Notes under the pieces: generated by a model
What the model saw: the letters and a program-made list of their open reading frames with translations, nothing else
What the model was told of the DNA's origin: nothing
Database searches by the model: none
NCBI GenBank assembly: GCA_963807085.1
Contig: CAWEBB010000021.1
Location: 186,001 to 250,000 of the forward strand
DNA: 64,000 nt
Direction of reading: 5' to 3'
Origin: JACKII01 sp963807085
GTDB lineage: Bacteria; Pseudomonadota; Alphaproteobacteria; Bin95
Program-made: the position numbers and the translations under genes
Shown here: piece by piece, positions 1 through 9,162 of the stretch
Layout: each line of letters begins with the position of its first letter
How positions within the stretch are numbered: position 1 is the first letter of the stretch

Positions 1-422
1 GCGAGCGTCGCAATGGCCAGGTAGAGCCCTTTCACGCGCAACGACGGTATGCCGACCAGGATGCCGATGAACGCCGCCATCACGCCGCCGAGCGGCAGGG
101 TGATATAGAACGGCAGACCCAGCTTCACGGCCAGATTGGCCGCGGTATAGGCGCCGACCGACATGAAGGCCGCGTGGCCGATGGAGATTTGCCCGGTGTA
201 GCCGAGCAGGATATTCAGCCCCAGCGCGCCCACCACCGTAATGCCGACCAGGCTCACCAGCGACACATAGTATTCGACGCCGGTGATCATGCTGTGCAGC
301 GGGATCAGCACGAGGAAGATCACCCCGAATATCCCGACCCCGCCCCAGGCCGCCGGGATCTGCAAGATCGCCTGATCCGCCTCATAGGAGGTCTTGTAAT
401 AGCCGCACTCGCGGTGGAACAT
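1..422 (-). CDS. livM: Branched-chain amino-acid ABC transporter permease (LivM), 3' part outside window
   Basis: The 5' part of a LivM-type inner-membrane permease; the rest lies left of the window. About 140 residues are visible, beginning MFHRECGYYKTSYEADQA, followed by hydrophobic segments and the family signature GALGLNILLGYTGQISIGHA, which LivM/LivH proteins use at the membrane-cytoplasm interface. LivM pairs with LivH to form the channel for leucine/isoleucine/valine or other hydrophobic amino-acid or carboxylate substrates. The ATG lies 4 bases after the livH stop, so the two are translationally close. The substrate cannot be told from the permease. Family assignment is firm. Confidence 0.9.
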   Translation of the reverse strand, partial: MFHRECGYYKTSYEADQAILQIPAAWGGVGIFGVIFLVLIPLHSMITGVEYYVSLVSLVGITVVGALGLNILLGYTGQISIGHAAFMSVGAYTAANLAVKLGLPFYITLPLGGVMAAFIGILVGIPSLRVKGLYLAIATL

Positions 423-426
423 CGAT

Positions 427-1419
427 TTAGATCCTCTCGATCAGGCGGCGGCCGAAGATGCCATAGGGGCGGATCATCAGCATGATGATCATCAGCACGT
501 AGGGCGCGAAGTCTTTCATGCCGCCGCCCACGACCGGATCGATGAAACCGCTGGTCATCGCCTCCGTCACTCCGACGATAATGCCGCCGACGATCACGCC
601 ATTGACGCTGTCCAGACCGCCGAGGATCACCACCGGGAACACTTTCAGGCCCACCAGCGCCAACTGCGTATCGACGCCGATCATGTTGCCCCAGAGCAGG
701 CCGCCCATCAGCGCCACCACCCCCGCCATCACCCAGGCGACGGCGAAGTAGCGCTCCACGTTGATGCCCATGGCCATGGAGACCTGGTGGCTGTCGGCGA
801 CGGCGCGCATGGCCACGCCCTTGCGTGTCTTGAGGAAGAACCAACCGAAGCCCGCCAGGAACAGCAGGCTCGCGGCCGCGCCGGCAAGCGCGATCGGCTT
901 CAGATACAGCGGCCCCAGAATGATAGGGCTGTCGGGTATGGGCAGGTTGATCGTCGTCGGCGCCGCGCCGAACACCAGCGGGCCGAAGCCGCGCAGGAAA
1001 AAGGCCAGACCGATGGTGGCCATGATGATGGCGACGATGGGCATGCCGATCATCGGGCGCAGCACGAACCGTTCCAACCCCATGCCGAACGCGACCATGA
1101 AGACAAAGCCGATCAGGATCGCCAGCCACAGCGGCAGCCCGAACCAGTCGAGGGCGCCCGCGACCACGATGGCCGCGATCATGACGAATTCGCCCTGGGC
1201 GAAGTTGATGGCGTCGGTCGACTTGTAGATCAGCACGAAGCCGAGCGCGATCAGCGAGTACATCAGGCCGGTCAGCGTTCCTTCGGCTATCAGCGCGACC
1301 GCGAACTCCCAGTCGCGGATCAGGACGGTGAACCCGTCCCGCCAGATCATCAGGCCCAGAAAAATCGCCAGCAAGATCAAATACTTGCCGCGGCTGAGCA
1401 ATTCCAAAGCTTTTTGCAT
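427..1419 (-). CDS. livH: Branched-chain amino-acid ABC transporter permease (LivH)
   Basis: A 330-residue polytopic permease with the LivH hallmark ALGFVLIYKSTDAINFAQGE at about residues 57-76 and multiple hydrophobic helices to the C-terminus. Full length for the family. It forms the membrane channel with LivM and is energised by LivG/LivF. It sits between an acyl-CoA synthetase gene upstream and livM downstream, all on the same strand with short spacers, so one transcript is likely. An acyl-CoA synthetase inside a liv operon is a recurrent arrangement in proteobacteria and hints that the imported substrate may be a carboxylic acid to be CoA-activated rather than an amino acid (inference). 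Confidence 0.92.
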   Translation of the reverse strand: MQKALELLSRGKYLILLAIFLGLMIWRDGFTVLIRDWEFAVALIAEGTLTGLMYSLIALGFVLIYKSTDAINFAQGEFVMIAAIVVAGALDWFGLPLWLAILIGFVFMVAFGMGLERFVLRPMIGMPIVAIIMATIGLAFFLRGFGPLVFGAAPTTINLPIPDSPIILGPLYLKPIALAGAAASLLFLAGFGWFFLKTRKGVAMRAVADSHQVSMAMGINVERYFAVAWVMAGVVALMGGLLWGNMIGVDTQLALVGLKVFPVVILGGLDSVNGVIVGGIIVGVTEAMTSGFIDPVVGGGMKDFAPYVLMIIMLMIRPYGIFGRRLIERI

Positions 1420-1436
1420 GGCTTCTAAGGTTCCTC

Positions 1437-3326
1437 TTATGCCGCGTCCTGGATCAGCAGCCGCGCTTCCACATGGCTGCGGCGGCCGTCCTCGAAGGTG
1501 ACTTCCGTGCGCAAGTCGACCGCGTTCATGTCGCTGTAGAAGGCATCGATCACCGGCTCGTAACGCTCGGCAATATAGGCGCGGCGCAACTTGCGAGTGC
1601 GGGTGACCTCCGCGTCGTCGGCATCCAGGTCTTTGGCCAGCAACAGGAAGCGCTTTACCTGGATCGCGTCCGGCAAGGTGGCGTTGATGCGCGCGATCTC
1701 GTTCGCGATCAGCTCCCGCACCTCTGGCTTCTGGCTCAGATCCATATAGTTGGTGAAGGCGATGCCGTTCTTTTCCGCCCAGTTGCCGACCGTGGACTGG
1801 TCGATGGCGATCATGGCGCTCACGAAATCGCGGCGGTCGCCGAACGACACCGCCTCCGAAATATACGGCGAGAATTTCAACTTGCTCTCGATGAACTGCG
1901 GAGCGTAGGCGGTGCCGTCTTTCATGGCGCCCACATCCTTGGCGCGGTCGATGATCAGCAATTCACCCGTTTTTTCGTCCAGCACGCCGGCGTCGCCAGT
2001 GCGGAAATAGCCGTCGTCCGTAAACACCTCGGCGGTGGCTTCTTCCCGCTTGTAGTAGCCCTGGAAAACGCCCACGGACTTCACCAGGATCTCGCTGTTC
2101 TCGCCGATCCTGACATCGATGCCGGGACAGGGCGGACCGGACGTGTCGGGATTGACGTTGTTGTCCTTTTGCAGGGACACCAGCCCCGAAACTTCGGTTG
2201 AGCCATAGAGTTGCTTGAGATTGACGCCAAAGGCGCGGAAAAAGCGGAACGTATCATGGCCGAGCGGCGCCCCGCCCGTGTAGCACCACCGGGCGCGGCG
2301 CAGCCCGATCTGGTCGCGCACCGGGCCATAGACGAAGAACTCGCCCAGCATCCGCATCACCCCGCCCAGACCCTGCGAGCGGCCCTCGGCCTTGGCCGTT
2401 TCGGCCTTGACCGCGGCCCGGCGGAAGGTCTCATAGAACCAGCGCTTGACGCCGCCGGTATCGTTGGCCTTCACCTGCAACAGGCTCAGGATCGTCTCCC
2501 AGCCGCGCGGCGAGGCGATAAAGCCCGTCGGCCCCAGTTCGCGCAGGTCGCGTTCCAGCGTTTCCGGCGCTTCCGGGCAGTTGGATGAACAGCCGGTCAG
2601 AAGAGAGACGGTCAAGCCGTACATACTCTCGCCCACCCAGGCCATGGGCAGATAGGCGAGGAAATCGTCGCTCTCCCGAACGTCCTCGTTCGCCGCGAAA
2701 ATCTTGGCGGTTTCCACCAGATTGCGATGGCTCAGCATCACGCCCTTGGGTTTGCCGGTGGTGCCGGACGTATAGCTCATCAGCGCGATGGTTTCAGGGT
2801 CCAGCGCTTCGGCAGCCTGAACGAACGGGCCCGCCTTGCCGCGGCCCAGTTCCTGGATGTCGGGAAAGCGCCGCAGGACCGGGTCGTCGTATGCGACCAT
2901 GCCGCGTTCGTCGTCATAGATCAGAAATTCGAGCGTCGGCAGTCGATCCTTGATCGACAGAATTTTATCCACCTGTTCCTGGTCTTCGGCGACGATCACT
3001 TTCGTGTCCGCGTCGGCCACGACGAAGGCCATTTCCTCTGCAATGGAGTCCTGATAGATCGCCACCGCCGATCCGCCGAGCCCCTGGGCCGCAACTTGCG
3101 CCCAATAGAGGCGGGGGCGGTTGTCGCCGATGACCACCAGCTTGTCGTCTTTGCCGAAACCCAAAGCGGCCAAACCATCGCCGAATTCCGTTACCTCCCG
3201 GGCATAATCCGACCAAGTATAGGTGCGCCAGATCCCGAAATCCTTTTCCCGCATTGCAGGCTTATCCGGCCGCATCTGCGCATTGCGCAGCATCAGCCCC
3301 GGCAGCGTGTCCTCGCGACCAGCCAT
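1437..3326 (-). CDS. AMP-dependent (long-chain) acyl-CoA synthetase
   Basis: A 629-residue member of the ANL adenylate-forming superfamily. The AMP-binding P-loop SYTSGTTGKPKGVMLSHRN is at about residues 184-202, the A4/A5 region GSTEVSG at about 377, and the A7/A8 motifs GYFRTGDAGVLDEKTGELLI and DRAKD follow, as in bacterial long-chain (FadD15-like) synthetases. Expected reaction: carboxylate + ATP + CoA to acyl-CoA + AMP + PPi in the cytoplasm. It lies 16 bases after livG and 17 before livH, so it is embedded in the transporter operon and probably activates the imported substrate. Chain-length specificity cannot be read here. Confidence 0.9.
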   Translation of the reverse strand: MAGREDTLPGLMLRNAQMRPDKPAMREKDFGIWRTYTWSDYAREVTEFGDGLAALGFGKDDKLVVIGDNRPRLYWAQVAAQGLGGSAVAIYQDSIAEEMAFVVADADTKVIVAEDQEQVDKILSIKDRLPTLEFLIYDDERGMVAYDDPVLRRFPDIQELGRGKAGPFVQAAEALDPETIALMSYTSGTTGKPKGVMLSHRNLVETAKIFAANEDVRESDDFLAYLPMAWVGESMYGLTVSLLTGCSSNCPEAPETLERDLRELGPTGFIASPRGWETILSLLQVKANDTGGVKRWFYETFRRAAVKAETAKAEGRSQGLGGVMRMLGEFFVYGPVRDQIGLRRARWCYTGGAPLGHDTFRFFRAFGVNLKQLYGSTEVSGLVSLQKDNNVNPDTSGPPCPGIDVRIGENSEILVKSVGVFQGYYKREEATAEVFTDDGYFRTGDAGVLDEKTGELLIIDRAKDVGAMKDGTAYAPQFIESKLKFSPYISEAVSFGDRRDFVSAMIAIDQSTVGNWAEKNGIAFTNYMDLSQKPEVRELIANEIARINATLPDAIQVKRFLLLAKDLDADDAEVTRTRKLRRAYIAERYEPVIDAFYSDMNAVDLRTEVTFEDGRRSHVEARLLIQDAA

Positions 3327-3342
3327 TCCCTTGTCCGCCCTC

Positions 3343-4128
3343 CTAATGACCTGCGCCGAGATAAGCTTCGATCACTCGCGGGTTGGCCCGGACCTCGTCC
3401 GGCGTCCCGTCGGCGATCTTTTCGCCCTGGTCGAGCACGGCGATATGGTCGGAGATATCCATGACCACGCCCATGTCGTGCTCGATCAAAACGATCGTGG
3501 TTCCGCGCTGCTCCGCAATGTCGAGGACATAGCGCACCATGTCCTCCTTCTCTTCCTGGTTCATGCCGGCCATCGGTTCGTCCAGCAGCAGCAATTCCGG
3601 CTCCGCCGCCAGGGCGCGGCCCAATTCCACCCGCTTTTGCAGACCATATGCCAACGAGCCGGTCGGCGCCTTGCGCAGATCGTTCAGGCGCAGAAAGTCG
3701 ATCAACTCCTCGACTTTTTCGCGGTGGATGACTTCCTCGCGCTGTGCGGCACCCCAATAGACAAAGGCCGACAGGATGCCGGACTTCATGAGTACGTGCC
3801 GGCCCAGCATCATGTTCTGGAGCACGTTCATGCCGCGGAAGAGCGCGATGTTCTGAAAGGTGCGGCCGATGCCGCGCTCGGCGATCTGGTTGGGCTTGAG
3901 ACCGTTAATCCGTTGGCCTTCAAATATAATCTCGCCCGCGTCGGGTGTGTAAAACCCGCTGATCATGTTCAGCAGCGAGGTTTTGCCGGCGCCATTCGGG
4001 CCAATGATGGCGTGAATCTTGCCCTTTTGCACCTGGATGCTGACATTGTTGTTCGCGCGGACACCGCCGAAAAATTTCGACACGCCGCGCACGATCAACG
4101 TCGAGTCGTGCCCGTTCGCTTCAGCCAT
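3343..4128 (-). CDS. livG: Branched-chain amino-acid ABC transporter ATP-binding protein (LivG)
   Basis: A 261-residue ABC ATPase. Walker A GPNGAGKTSLLN is at about 43-54, the Q-loop is followed by LivG-type GIGRTFQNIALF, the signature region LAYGLQKRVELGRALA is degenerate compared with LSGGQ but typical of LivG, and Walker B ELLLLDEPMAGMN precedes the H-loop IEHDM. It powers the LivHM channel. It is the first visible gene of the minus-strand operon; the promoter must lie in the 264-base divergent gap to the gene at 4393. The partner ATPase LivF and the binding protein are not visible. Confidence 0.92.
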   Translation of the reverse strand: MAEANGHDSTLIVRGVSKFFGGVRANNNVSIQVQKGKIHAIIGPNGAGKTSLLNMISGFYTPDAGEIIFEGQRINGLKPNQIAERGIGRTFQNIALFRGMNVLQNMMLGRHVLMKSGILSAFVYWGAAQREEVIHREKVEELIDFLRLNDLRKAPTGSLAYGLQKRVELGRALAAEPELLLLDEPMAGMNQEEKEDMVRYVLDIAEQRGTTIVLIEHDMGVVMDISDHIAVLDQGEKIADGTPDEVRANPRVIEAYLGAGH

Positions 4129-4392
4129 TTTTGGCGCTGTCCTCCAGACGCATTCCGGCGTGTTCCGCCTTAGTGATTGAGCCTGAGCCTAGGGCTTTTC
4201 CAATTTCTTTCAATCACAAAATGCCGCGCGGCCTTACAGCTGGTGTTGAAGTCGTCGGGTCGCGAACCTTCTGGGACGGTATAGGGAAGGCAACCAAGTC
4301 GCGCCCGGCGCCGGCATTTGCGTTTCAGCAACCCCCTCGCGGAACCTCCAAAAGATTTTGTCGTTTGATTTAGACCACCACGGAGGGAACAA
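4129..4392. promoter_or_regulatory. Divergent intergenic region, livG operon / 4393 gene
   Basis: 264 bases without a convincing gene between two divergent genes. It must hold promoters for both. A good Shine-Dalgarno, ACGGAGGGAACAAATG, precedes the rightward gene. I could not identify a clear operator palindrome or strong -35/-10 pair. Confidence 0.4.
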
Positions 4393-5043
4393 ATGCTGAG
4401 CTGGATCAGCGAGAATGCAGCGTTCTTGAATGTTGCCGTCAACAGCGTGATGGTACTGGTATGGCTCGTCTATCTGCAGTCATTCCTCAGCACCTTGCGA
4501 AGACACCGACGCTCGACCATTCTCATCAATCGGTCGGTCGGAAACGGTGACAAAGCACGCTGCCTTGTCGTCAACATGAGCGCGGAGCCGATCTATCTCA
4601 CCAGCATCATCGCCGACATCACCATCGACGGCAAAAGCCAATCCGCCATCGTAACCGAACGCGCAGAACTGCTTTCCGAGGATTTGCACGATCCGCTTCA
4701 AGCGACTGCCCAGGGACCATTGCTCAGCGGCCAATTCAGGGACATGGGCAGTCTGCACGAACTTACTTGGCGCGGGCTGCGGCAGCTCGGTCTTGAAGAG
4801 CAGGATGGTAACGTTCAGGAGTTGACCCTGACCGCGGTCGCCGCCTCAGGGCACACCGCGCACTTAGCAGCGGGCCGGCAGAAGTTCTTCCTGCGCCTGC
4901 GCGACGGCGAAAGAGTTTACCTGCCGGCCACCACCACTACCAAACAACTCCGCAGCACACGCGAACAGCGCGCGCTTCGCAACCGCCTCAATCAGGCTTT
5001 GTGGGACGAGGGAGAGAGTCTGGACAAGCTTTCGGAAACCTGA
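4393..5043 (+). CDS. Hypothetical membrane-anchored protein
   Basis: A 216-residue protein that I do not recognise. One hydrophobic helix (about residues 12-33, FLNVAVNSVMVLVWLVYLQ) is followed by an Arg-rich stop-transfer stretch (LRRHRRS), so the remainder is probably cytoplasmic with the N-terminus outside. The soluble part is beta-rich with no Cys and no obvious catalytic motif, and it ends in a charged helix (STREQRALRNRLNQAL). GGAGG lies 7 bases before the ATG, supporting the start. It stands alone between two operons. Its composition is like the neighbouring genes, so recent transfer is not indicated. Confidence 0.7.
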   Translation: MLSWISENAAFLNVAVNSVMVLVWLVYLQSFLSTLRRHRRSTILINRSVGNGDKARCLVVNMSAEPIYLTSIIADITIDGKSQSAIVTERAELLSEDLHDPLQATAQGPLLSGQFRDMGSLHELTWRGLRQLGLEEQDGNVQELTLTAVAASGHTAHLAAGRQKFFLRLRDGERVYLPATTTTKQLRSTREQRALRNRLNQALWDEGESLDKLSET

Positions 5044-5160
5044 CCAAGGAACTGCGGGCCCGCGGGCTGTTTCCTTTGGCCTTGCCCTATGAGGCGGAAT
5101 GGCAAGGATAGTAGACAGTCAATCCCCGCCCCCCGTCTCCCCGAGGACAAAACATCCTGT

Positions 5161-6093
5161 ATGACTTCCGGCCAACCCCTGCTGATCGACTGCGACCCCG
5201 GCCATGACGACGCCGTCGCGATCCTAGTCGGCTACCGGCATTTCGACCTGAAGGCCGTCACCACCGTTCACGGCAATTTCCCGCTCGCCAACACCACGCG
5301 CAACGCGCTGGCGGTGCTGGAAGTGGCAGGGATCGAGGGCGTACCGGTCGCCGCCGGCGCTGCCTCGCCCTTGGTTGGCGAAGCGCCGAACGCCGCCCAT
5401 GTGCACCGCAAGACCGGCCTGGACGTTTACGACCTGCCACCGCCCGTCACAAAGCCGGTGCCGGAGCACGCCATCGACGTGATCATCGAGACCGCCCGCG
5501 TCCATCAGGGCGAGCTTGTCCTCGCCGTCATCGGCCCCGCCACCAACATCGCCCTCGCGCTGCTGAAGGAGCCGCGCCTCGCCGAATGGGTGCGCGAGGT
5601 CACGGTCATGGGCGGCTCCGGCGGCTGGGGCAATATGACCCCGGCGGCAGAGTTCAACGCCTATTGCGACCCGGAAGCCCAGGCAGCGATCTATGCGGCC
5701 CCGTGGCCGGTGCGCATGGTGGGCGTCGATATCACCCGCACCGTCGGCATCAACAGGACCGAAATCGATACACTGCGCGCCTGCGGCAAGCGGACGGCGG
5801 GCGTCATCGCCGACCTGCTCACCTTCTATATGGCGCGCCAGAATGAACGCACCGGCCTGACCCATGCGCCCATGCACGACGCCTGCGCCCTGATCCCGCT
5901 GCTGGACGCGGCCAGCATGGAATATACCCAAACGCGGGTCGAGGTGGAGTTGAACGGCCGGTTCACCCGGGGCATGACCGTCTGCGACAGGCGCGGCCTG
6001 CCGATCAAGAACCCCAATGCCCGGGTCGCGATCAAACCCGAGCGCGACCGGCTTGTTGGCGTTATGATGGACACCGTCCTTTCCTACGCCTAA
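5161..6093 (+). CDS. Nucleoside hydrolase (IUNH family)
   Basis: A 310-residue inosine/uridine-preferring nucleoside hydrolase. The Ca2+-binding N-terminal motif LLIDCDPGHDDAVAIL (DxDxGxDDA) is at residues 6-21, and the second Ca2+ Asp with the substrate histidine lies in APMHDACAL near residue 238. These enzymes cleave the N-glycosidic bond of ribonucleosides to base plus ribose. I chose the ATG at 5161 because the fold begins immediately after it; an in-frame ATG at 5089 would add 24 non-homologous residues. It ends 39 bases before the TPP-enzyme gene, suggesting co-transcription. Exact base specificity is unknown. Confidence 0.88.
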   Translation: MTSGQPLLIDCDPGHDDAVAILVGYRHFDLKAVTTVHGNFPLANTTRNALAVLEVAGIEGVPVAAGAASPLVGEAPNAAHVHRKTGLDVYDLPPPVTKPVPEHAIDVIIETARVHQGELVLAVIGPATNIALALLKEPRLAEWVREVTVMGGSGGWGNMTPAAEFNAYCDPEAQAAIYAAPWPVRMVGVDITRTVGINRTEIDTLRACGKRTAGVIADLLTFYMARQNERTGLTHAPMHDACALIPLLDAASMEYTQTRVEVELNGRFTRGMTVCDRRGLPIKNPNARVAIKPERDRLVGVMMDTVLSYA

Positions 6094-6132
6094 CCATACA
6101 ACCAACCGAACATTCAACCGAGGAACGCGCCG

Positions 6133-7777
6133 ATGAAAGTCGTTGAAGCCATTTGTGAGATCATGAAGCGGGAAGGCATCGAAAACCTGCTGGCCTATCC
6201 CGTTAACCATGTGATCGAATACGCCGCTCGCGTGGATATCCGCCCGATCATCGTGCGCCAGGAGCGGATCGGCCTGCACATGGCGGATGCCATCAGCCGC
6301 CTTTCCAGCGGCAAGACCATTGGCGCGTTCGCCATGCAGCATGGCCCCGGCACGGAAAACGCCTATGGCGGCATCGCGCAAGCCTATGGCGAGAGCGTGC
6401 CGCTGCTGGTGCTGCCGGCGGGCTATCCGCGCCGCATCGCCCATGTGCATCCGAACTACAGCGCAACCAATTCCATGCGCGACATTTCCAAGTCGGTCGA
6501 GCCTGTCATGGCGGCGGGCGAGCTTTGCAACATCATGCGCCGCGCCTTTACCCGGCTGAAAAATGGCCGCGGCGCGCCGGTGATCGTCGAAATCCCGGCT
6601 GATACCATGATGGAGGAGCTGGACTTGACCCAGAGCGGGGGCGAGTTGAATTACACGCCCGTGCTGCGCACCCGCTCCGGCCCTGATCCGGTGGACGTCG
6701 CCAAGGCAGCAGATGCCTTAATGGCTGCGAAGCGGCCGGTGCTCTATGTCGGCCAGGGCGTGCATTATGCCGAGGCCTGGGACGAGGTGCGCGAACTGGC
6801 GGAGCATCTGGCCCTGCCCGTCTGCACCAGCCTGCAAGGCAAAAGCGCTTTTCCGGAAGACCACGAACTGGCCCTCGGCTCCGGCGGCCGGGCCATTCCG
6901 AAGCAACTGCACCATTTCCTGCAGAACGCGGACCTGATCTTCGGCATCGGCTGCTCGTTCACCGAAACCAGCTTTGGCGTGAAGATGCCGAAGGGCAAGC
7001 GTTATGTGCACGCCACGCTCGACCATATGGACCTGAACAAGGACATTGAGTGCGAGATTGGCCTGGTCGGAGACGCCAAGTTGACGTTGCAGGCGCTGCT
7101 GGAGGCCGTGAAGGCGAAGGAAGCCAAGGCGCGCGACGCGCAGGACGTGGCGGCGGAAATCAAGGGTATCGAGGAAGGCTGGATGGCCGAATGGATGCCG
7201 AAGCTGACCTCGGACGAAACGCCGCTGAACCCCTACCGCGTGCTGTGGGACCTGCAGCAGACGGTGGACAAGGCCAACACCATCATCACCCATGACGCCG
7301 GCAGCCCGCGCGACCAGCTCTCGCCCTTCTGGAAGAGCGGCAAGCCGCTCAGCTATATCGGCTGGGGCAAGACCACTCAGCTTGGCTATGGTCTGGGTCT
7401 GGCCATGGGGGCAAAGCTCTACAAGCCGGATGCGCTCTGCATCAATGTTTGGGGCGACGCGGCCATCGGCTTTACCGGCATGGACTTCGAGACCGCGGTG
7501 CGCGAGCGCCTGCCGATCATGTCGATCCTGCTGAACAACTTCTCGATGGCGATCGAACTGCACATCATGCAGGAGTTCGACAAAGAAGTACCGCTCCACC
7601 GACATTTCCGGCGACTATGCGGCCATGGCCCGCGCTTTTGGCGGCTATGGCGAGCGCGTCACCGACCCGGCGGAGATCGTGCCTGCGATCCAGCGGGGGA
7701 TCGAGCAGACCCGGCAGGGCGTGCCGGTGCTGCTGGAATTCATCACATCGAAAGAAGTCTCGATTAGCAGTTTCTGA
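6133..7777 (+). CDS. Thiamine-pyrophosphate-requiring enzyme (acetolactate-synthase-like), frameshift near the 3' end
   Basis: Three-domain TPP enzyme: the N-terminal Pyr domain includes the activating-Glu region IVRQERIGLHMADAIS (about residues 40-55), then the central domain and the PP domain with the Mg/TPP motif WGDAAIGF...LLNN (about 438-470). The frame opened at 6133 runs to 7767 but loses homology after EFDK. In frame +2 the sequence resumes as KYRSTDISGDYAAMARAF and ends LEFITSKEVSISSF at the TGA at 7775-7777. Dropping one A from the run at 7582-7584 restores DKKYRSTD, giving about 547 residues. It follows the nucleoside hydrolase and has SD GAGGA. The substrate is unknown; it resembles uncharacterised ALS-like enzymes. 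Confidence 0.82.
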
Positions 7778-7808
7778 ATAACGCCCCTCCTCGGATTGCA
7801 GAGATCGC

Positions 7809-8204
7809 ATGATCGGCCTCTATGTTTTTCTTGCCGGCCTGAGCGGCTTCGTTCTGGTCGCTCTCGCCGCCTTTGGTGCGCATGGGGGTGGGCCGGAAGG
7901 TCTGCCCCACCCGGTGCTGTTTCAGACCGCCTGGCAGATCCATGCGGTGCAGACCGCTGCCATGGTGGCGGTCGGCATGTGCCGGCGGCCCAATGTCTGG
8001 CTCTACCCCGCGTTCTGGCTGTTTCTGGCGGGGACAGTCTTCTTTTCGGGCTCTTTGTACGGAGAAGGGCTTGGCTGGTGGGGAGATGCCTCGGTCATCA
8101 CGCCCATGGGCGGGCTGATGCTGATGGCGGGATGGTTCGCGCTGGCGATCGCCGGCGTCTACCGGCTCGGCTATAGCGGTCTTTCGCGCAATACCGACGA
8201 CTGA
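7809..8204 (+). CDS. DUF423 (YgdD-type) membrane protein
   Basis: A 131-residue integral membrane protein with about four hydrophobic helices and the DUF423 signature: N-terminal LAAFGAHG (residues 19-26), then FQTAWQIHAVQTAAM and GTVFFSGSLYG (about 77-87), with the TPMGGLMLMAGW segment near the end. Its function is unknown in all bacteria. It starts 31 bases after the corrected stop of the TPP gene and may be co-transcribed. Length is normal for the family. Confidence 0.88.
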   Translation: MIGLYVFLAGLSGFVLVALAAFGAHGGGPEGLPHPVLFQTAWQIHAVQTAAMVAVGMCRRPNVWLYPAFWLFLAGTVFFSGSLYGEGLGWWGDASVITPMGGLMLMAGWFALAIAGVYRLGYSGLSRNTDD

Positions 8205-8317
8205 TGTAGGCTCGGGTGATGTAGGTTCGGAACACGGACTCAGGCATGGGCTCTGCGCCGAGCGCAGGACGGGCTATAGTGGAGTGCTACCCCATCAATC
8301 ATTGGCGGAGCCCGTTC

Positions 8318-9073
8318 ATGATCGAAACCGACACTCACGACGGCATCACCCGCCTGACGCTGAACCGGCCGGAAGCACTCAATGCCCTGAATTCCGAGGG
8401 CATGGCCAGGCTGAATGCTGCCTTGCGGGAGGCCGAGGGCTCTACCGAAACCCGCGTGCTGGTGATCCGGGCGGCGGGCAAGGCCTTTTCGGCCGGCCGC
8501 GACCTGAAGGAGGCGCCGGGGCTGCCGTTGGAGACCGCGCTCCGGCAGCATGACGATTGGGCAACGCTGTTCCAGCGTCTGCAGCGCCTTTCAATTCCGA
8601 CAGTCGCCGTGGTGCAAGGCTTCGCGGTTGCGGGCGGCTTCACGCTCGCCATGGGGTGCGACTTCGTGCTCGCCAGCCGCTCGGCCAAGTTCGGCGCGAT
8701 GGAGATGGCGAACGGCTTCCCCGCCGCCGTCTGCACGCCGCTGCTGGCGCACCTGCTGGGGCCGCGGCTCGGCCTCGAACTGGCGCTGTTCGGCGAGCCA
8801 GTCGGAGCCGAAAGGCTCTACGAGATGGGCCTGATCAACGCGCTCGCCGATAATGAGGAGGCGCTGGCCGCGCTGGCGGACGATTTCGTCGGGCGCCTGC
8901 TGAAACTCAACCCCAGCGCCGTGAAGCAGACCAAAGAGGCCTTCCGCGCCGCCCGCACCATGCCGCTGGACCAGGCCATGATCATCGGCAAGCATCTGAA
9001 CCAGCTGCTGGATGCGGCAGGAAGTTTCGCCAAAGGCTCGGCGGCATTTGCGGAGCGGACGGACAACACCTGA
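8318..9073 (+). CDS. Enoyl-CoA hydratase/isomerase family protein
   Basis: A 251-residue crotonase-fold protein. N-terminal LTLNRPEALNALN (about 11-23), first oxyanion-hole segment AFSAGRDLKE (about 57-66) and second oxyanion segment GFAVAGGFTLAMGCDF (about 104-119) are all clear. These enzymes hydrate or isomerise CoA thioesters. The ATG at 8318 follows GGCGGAG at 8304-8310 and fits the family start; an upstream GTG at 8246 would add 24 unrelated residues. The usual second catalytic Glu region reads EMANGFPAAVCTPLL, so the reaction may differ from classical hydration. A decayed copy of its 3' end lies about 0.8 kb downstream. Confidence 0.88.
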   Translation: MIETDTHDGITRLTLNRPEALNALNSEGMARLNAALREAEGSTETRVLVIRAAGKAFSAGRDLKEAPGLPLETALRQHDDWATLFQRLQRLSIPTVAVVQGFAVAGGFTLAMGCDFVLASRSAKFGAMEMANGFPAAVCTPLLAHLLGPRLGLELALFGEPVGAERLYEMGLINALADNEEALAALADDFVGRLLKLNPSAVKQTKEAFRAARTMPLDQAMIIGKHLNQLLDAAGSFAKGSAAFAERTDNT

Positions 9074-9162
9074 CGGCCGCAGCTACCGAGGTGCGCGCGG
9101 GATGGAACCAACCCTTCTCTAAAACGTTATTACTTGTGTCCATTAACTGAAAGGAAAGATTG

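Noticed and set aside
5224..6450. Minus-strand ORF of 408 codons opposite the nucleoside hydrolase
   Set aside because: Spans two genes with strong homology on the plus strand; no start signal.
7579..7600. Programmed frameshift in the TPP-enzyme gene
   Set aside because: The site is an AAA run without a slippery heptamer, pseudoknot or internal Shine-Dalgarno, and several other genes in the window have similar one-base insertions.
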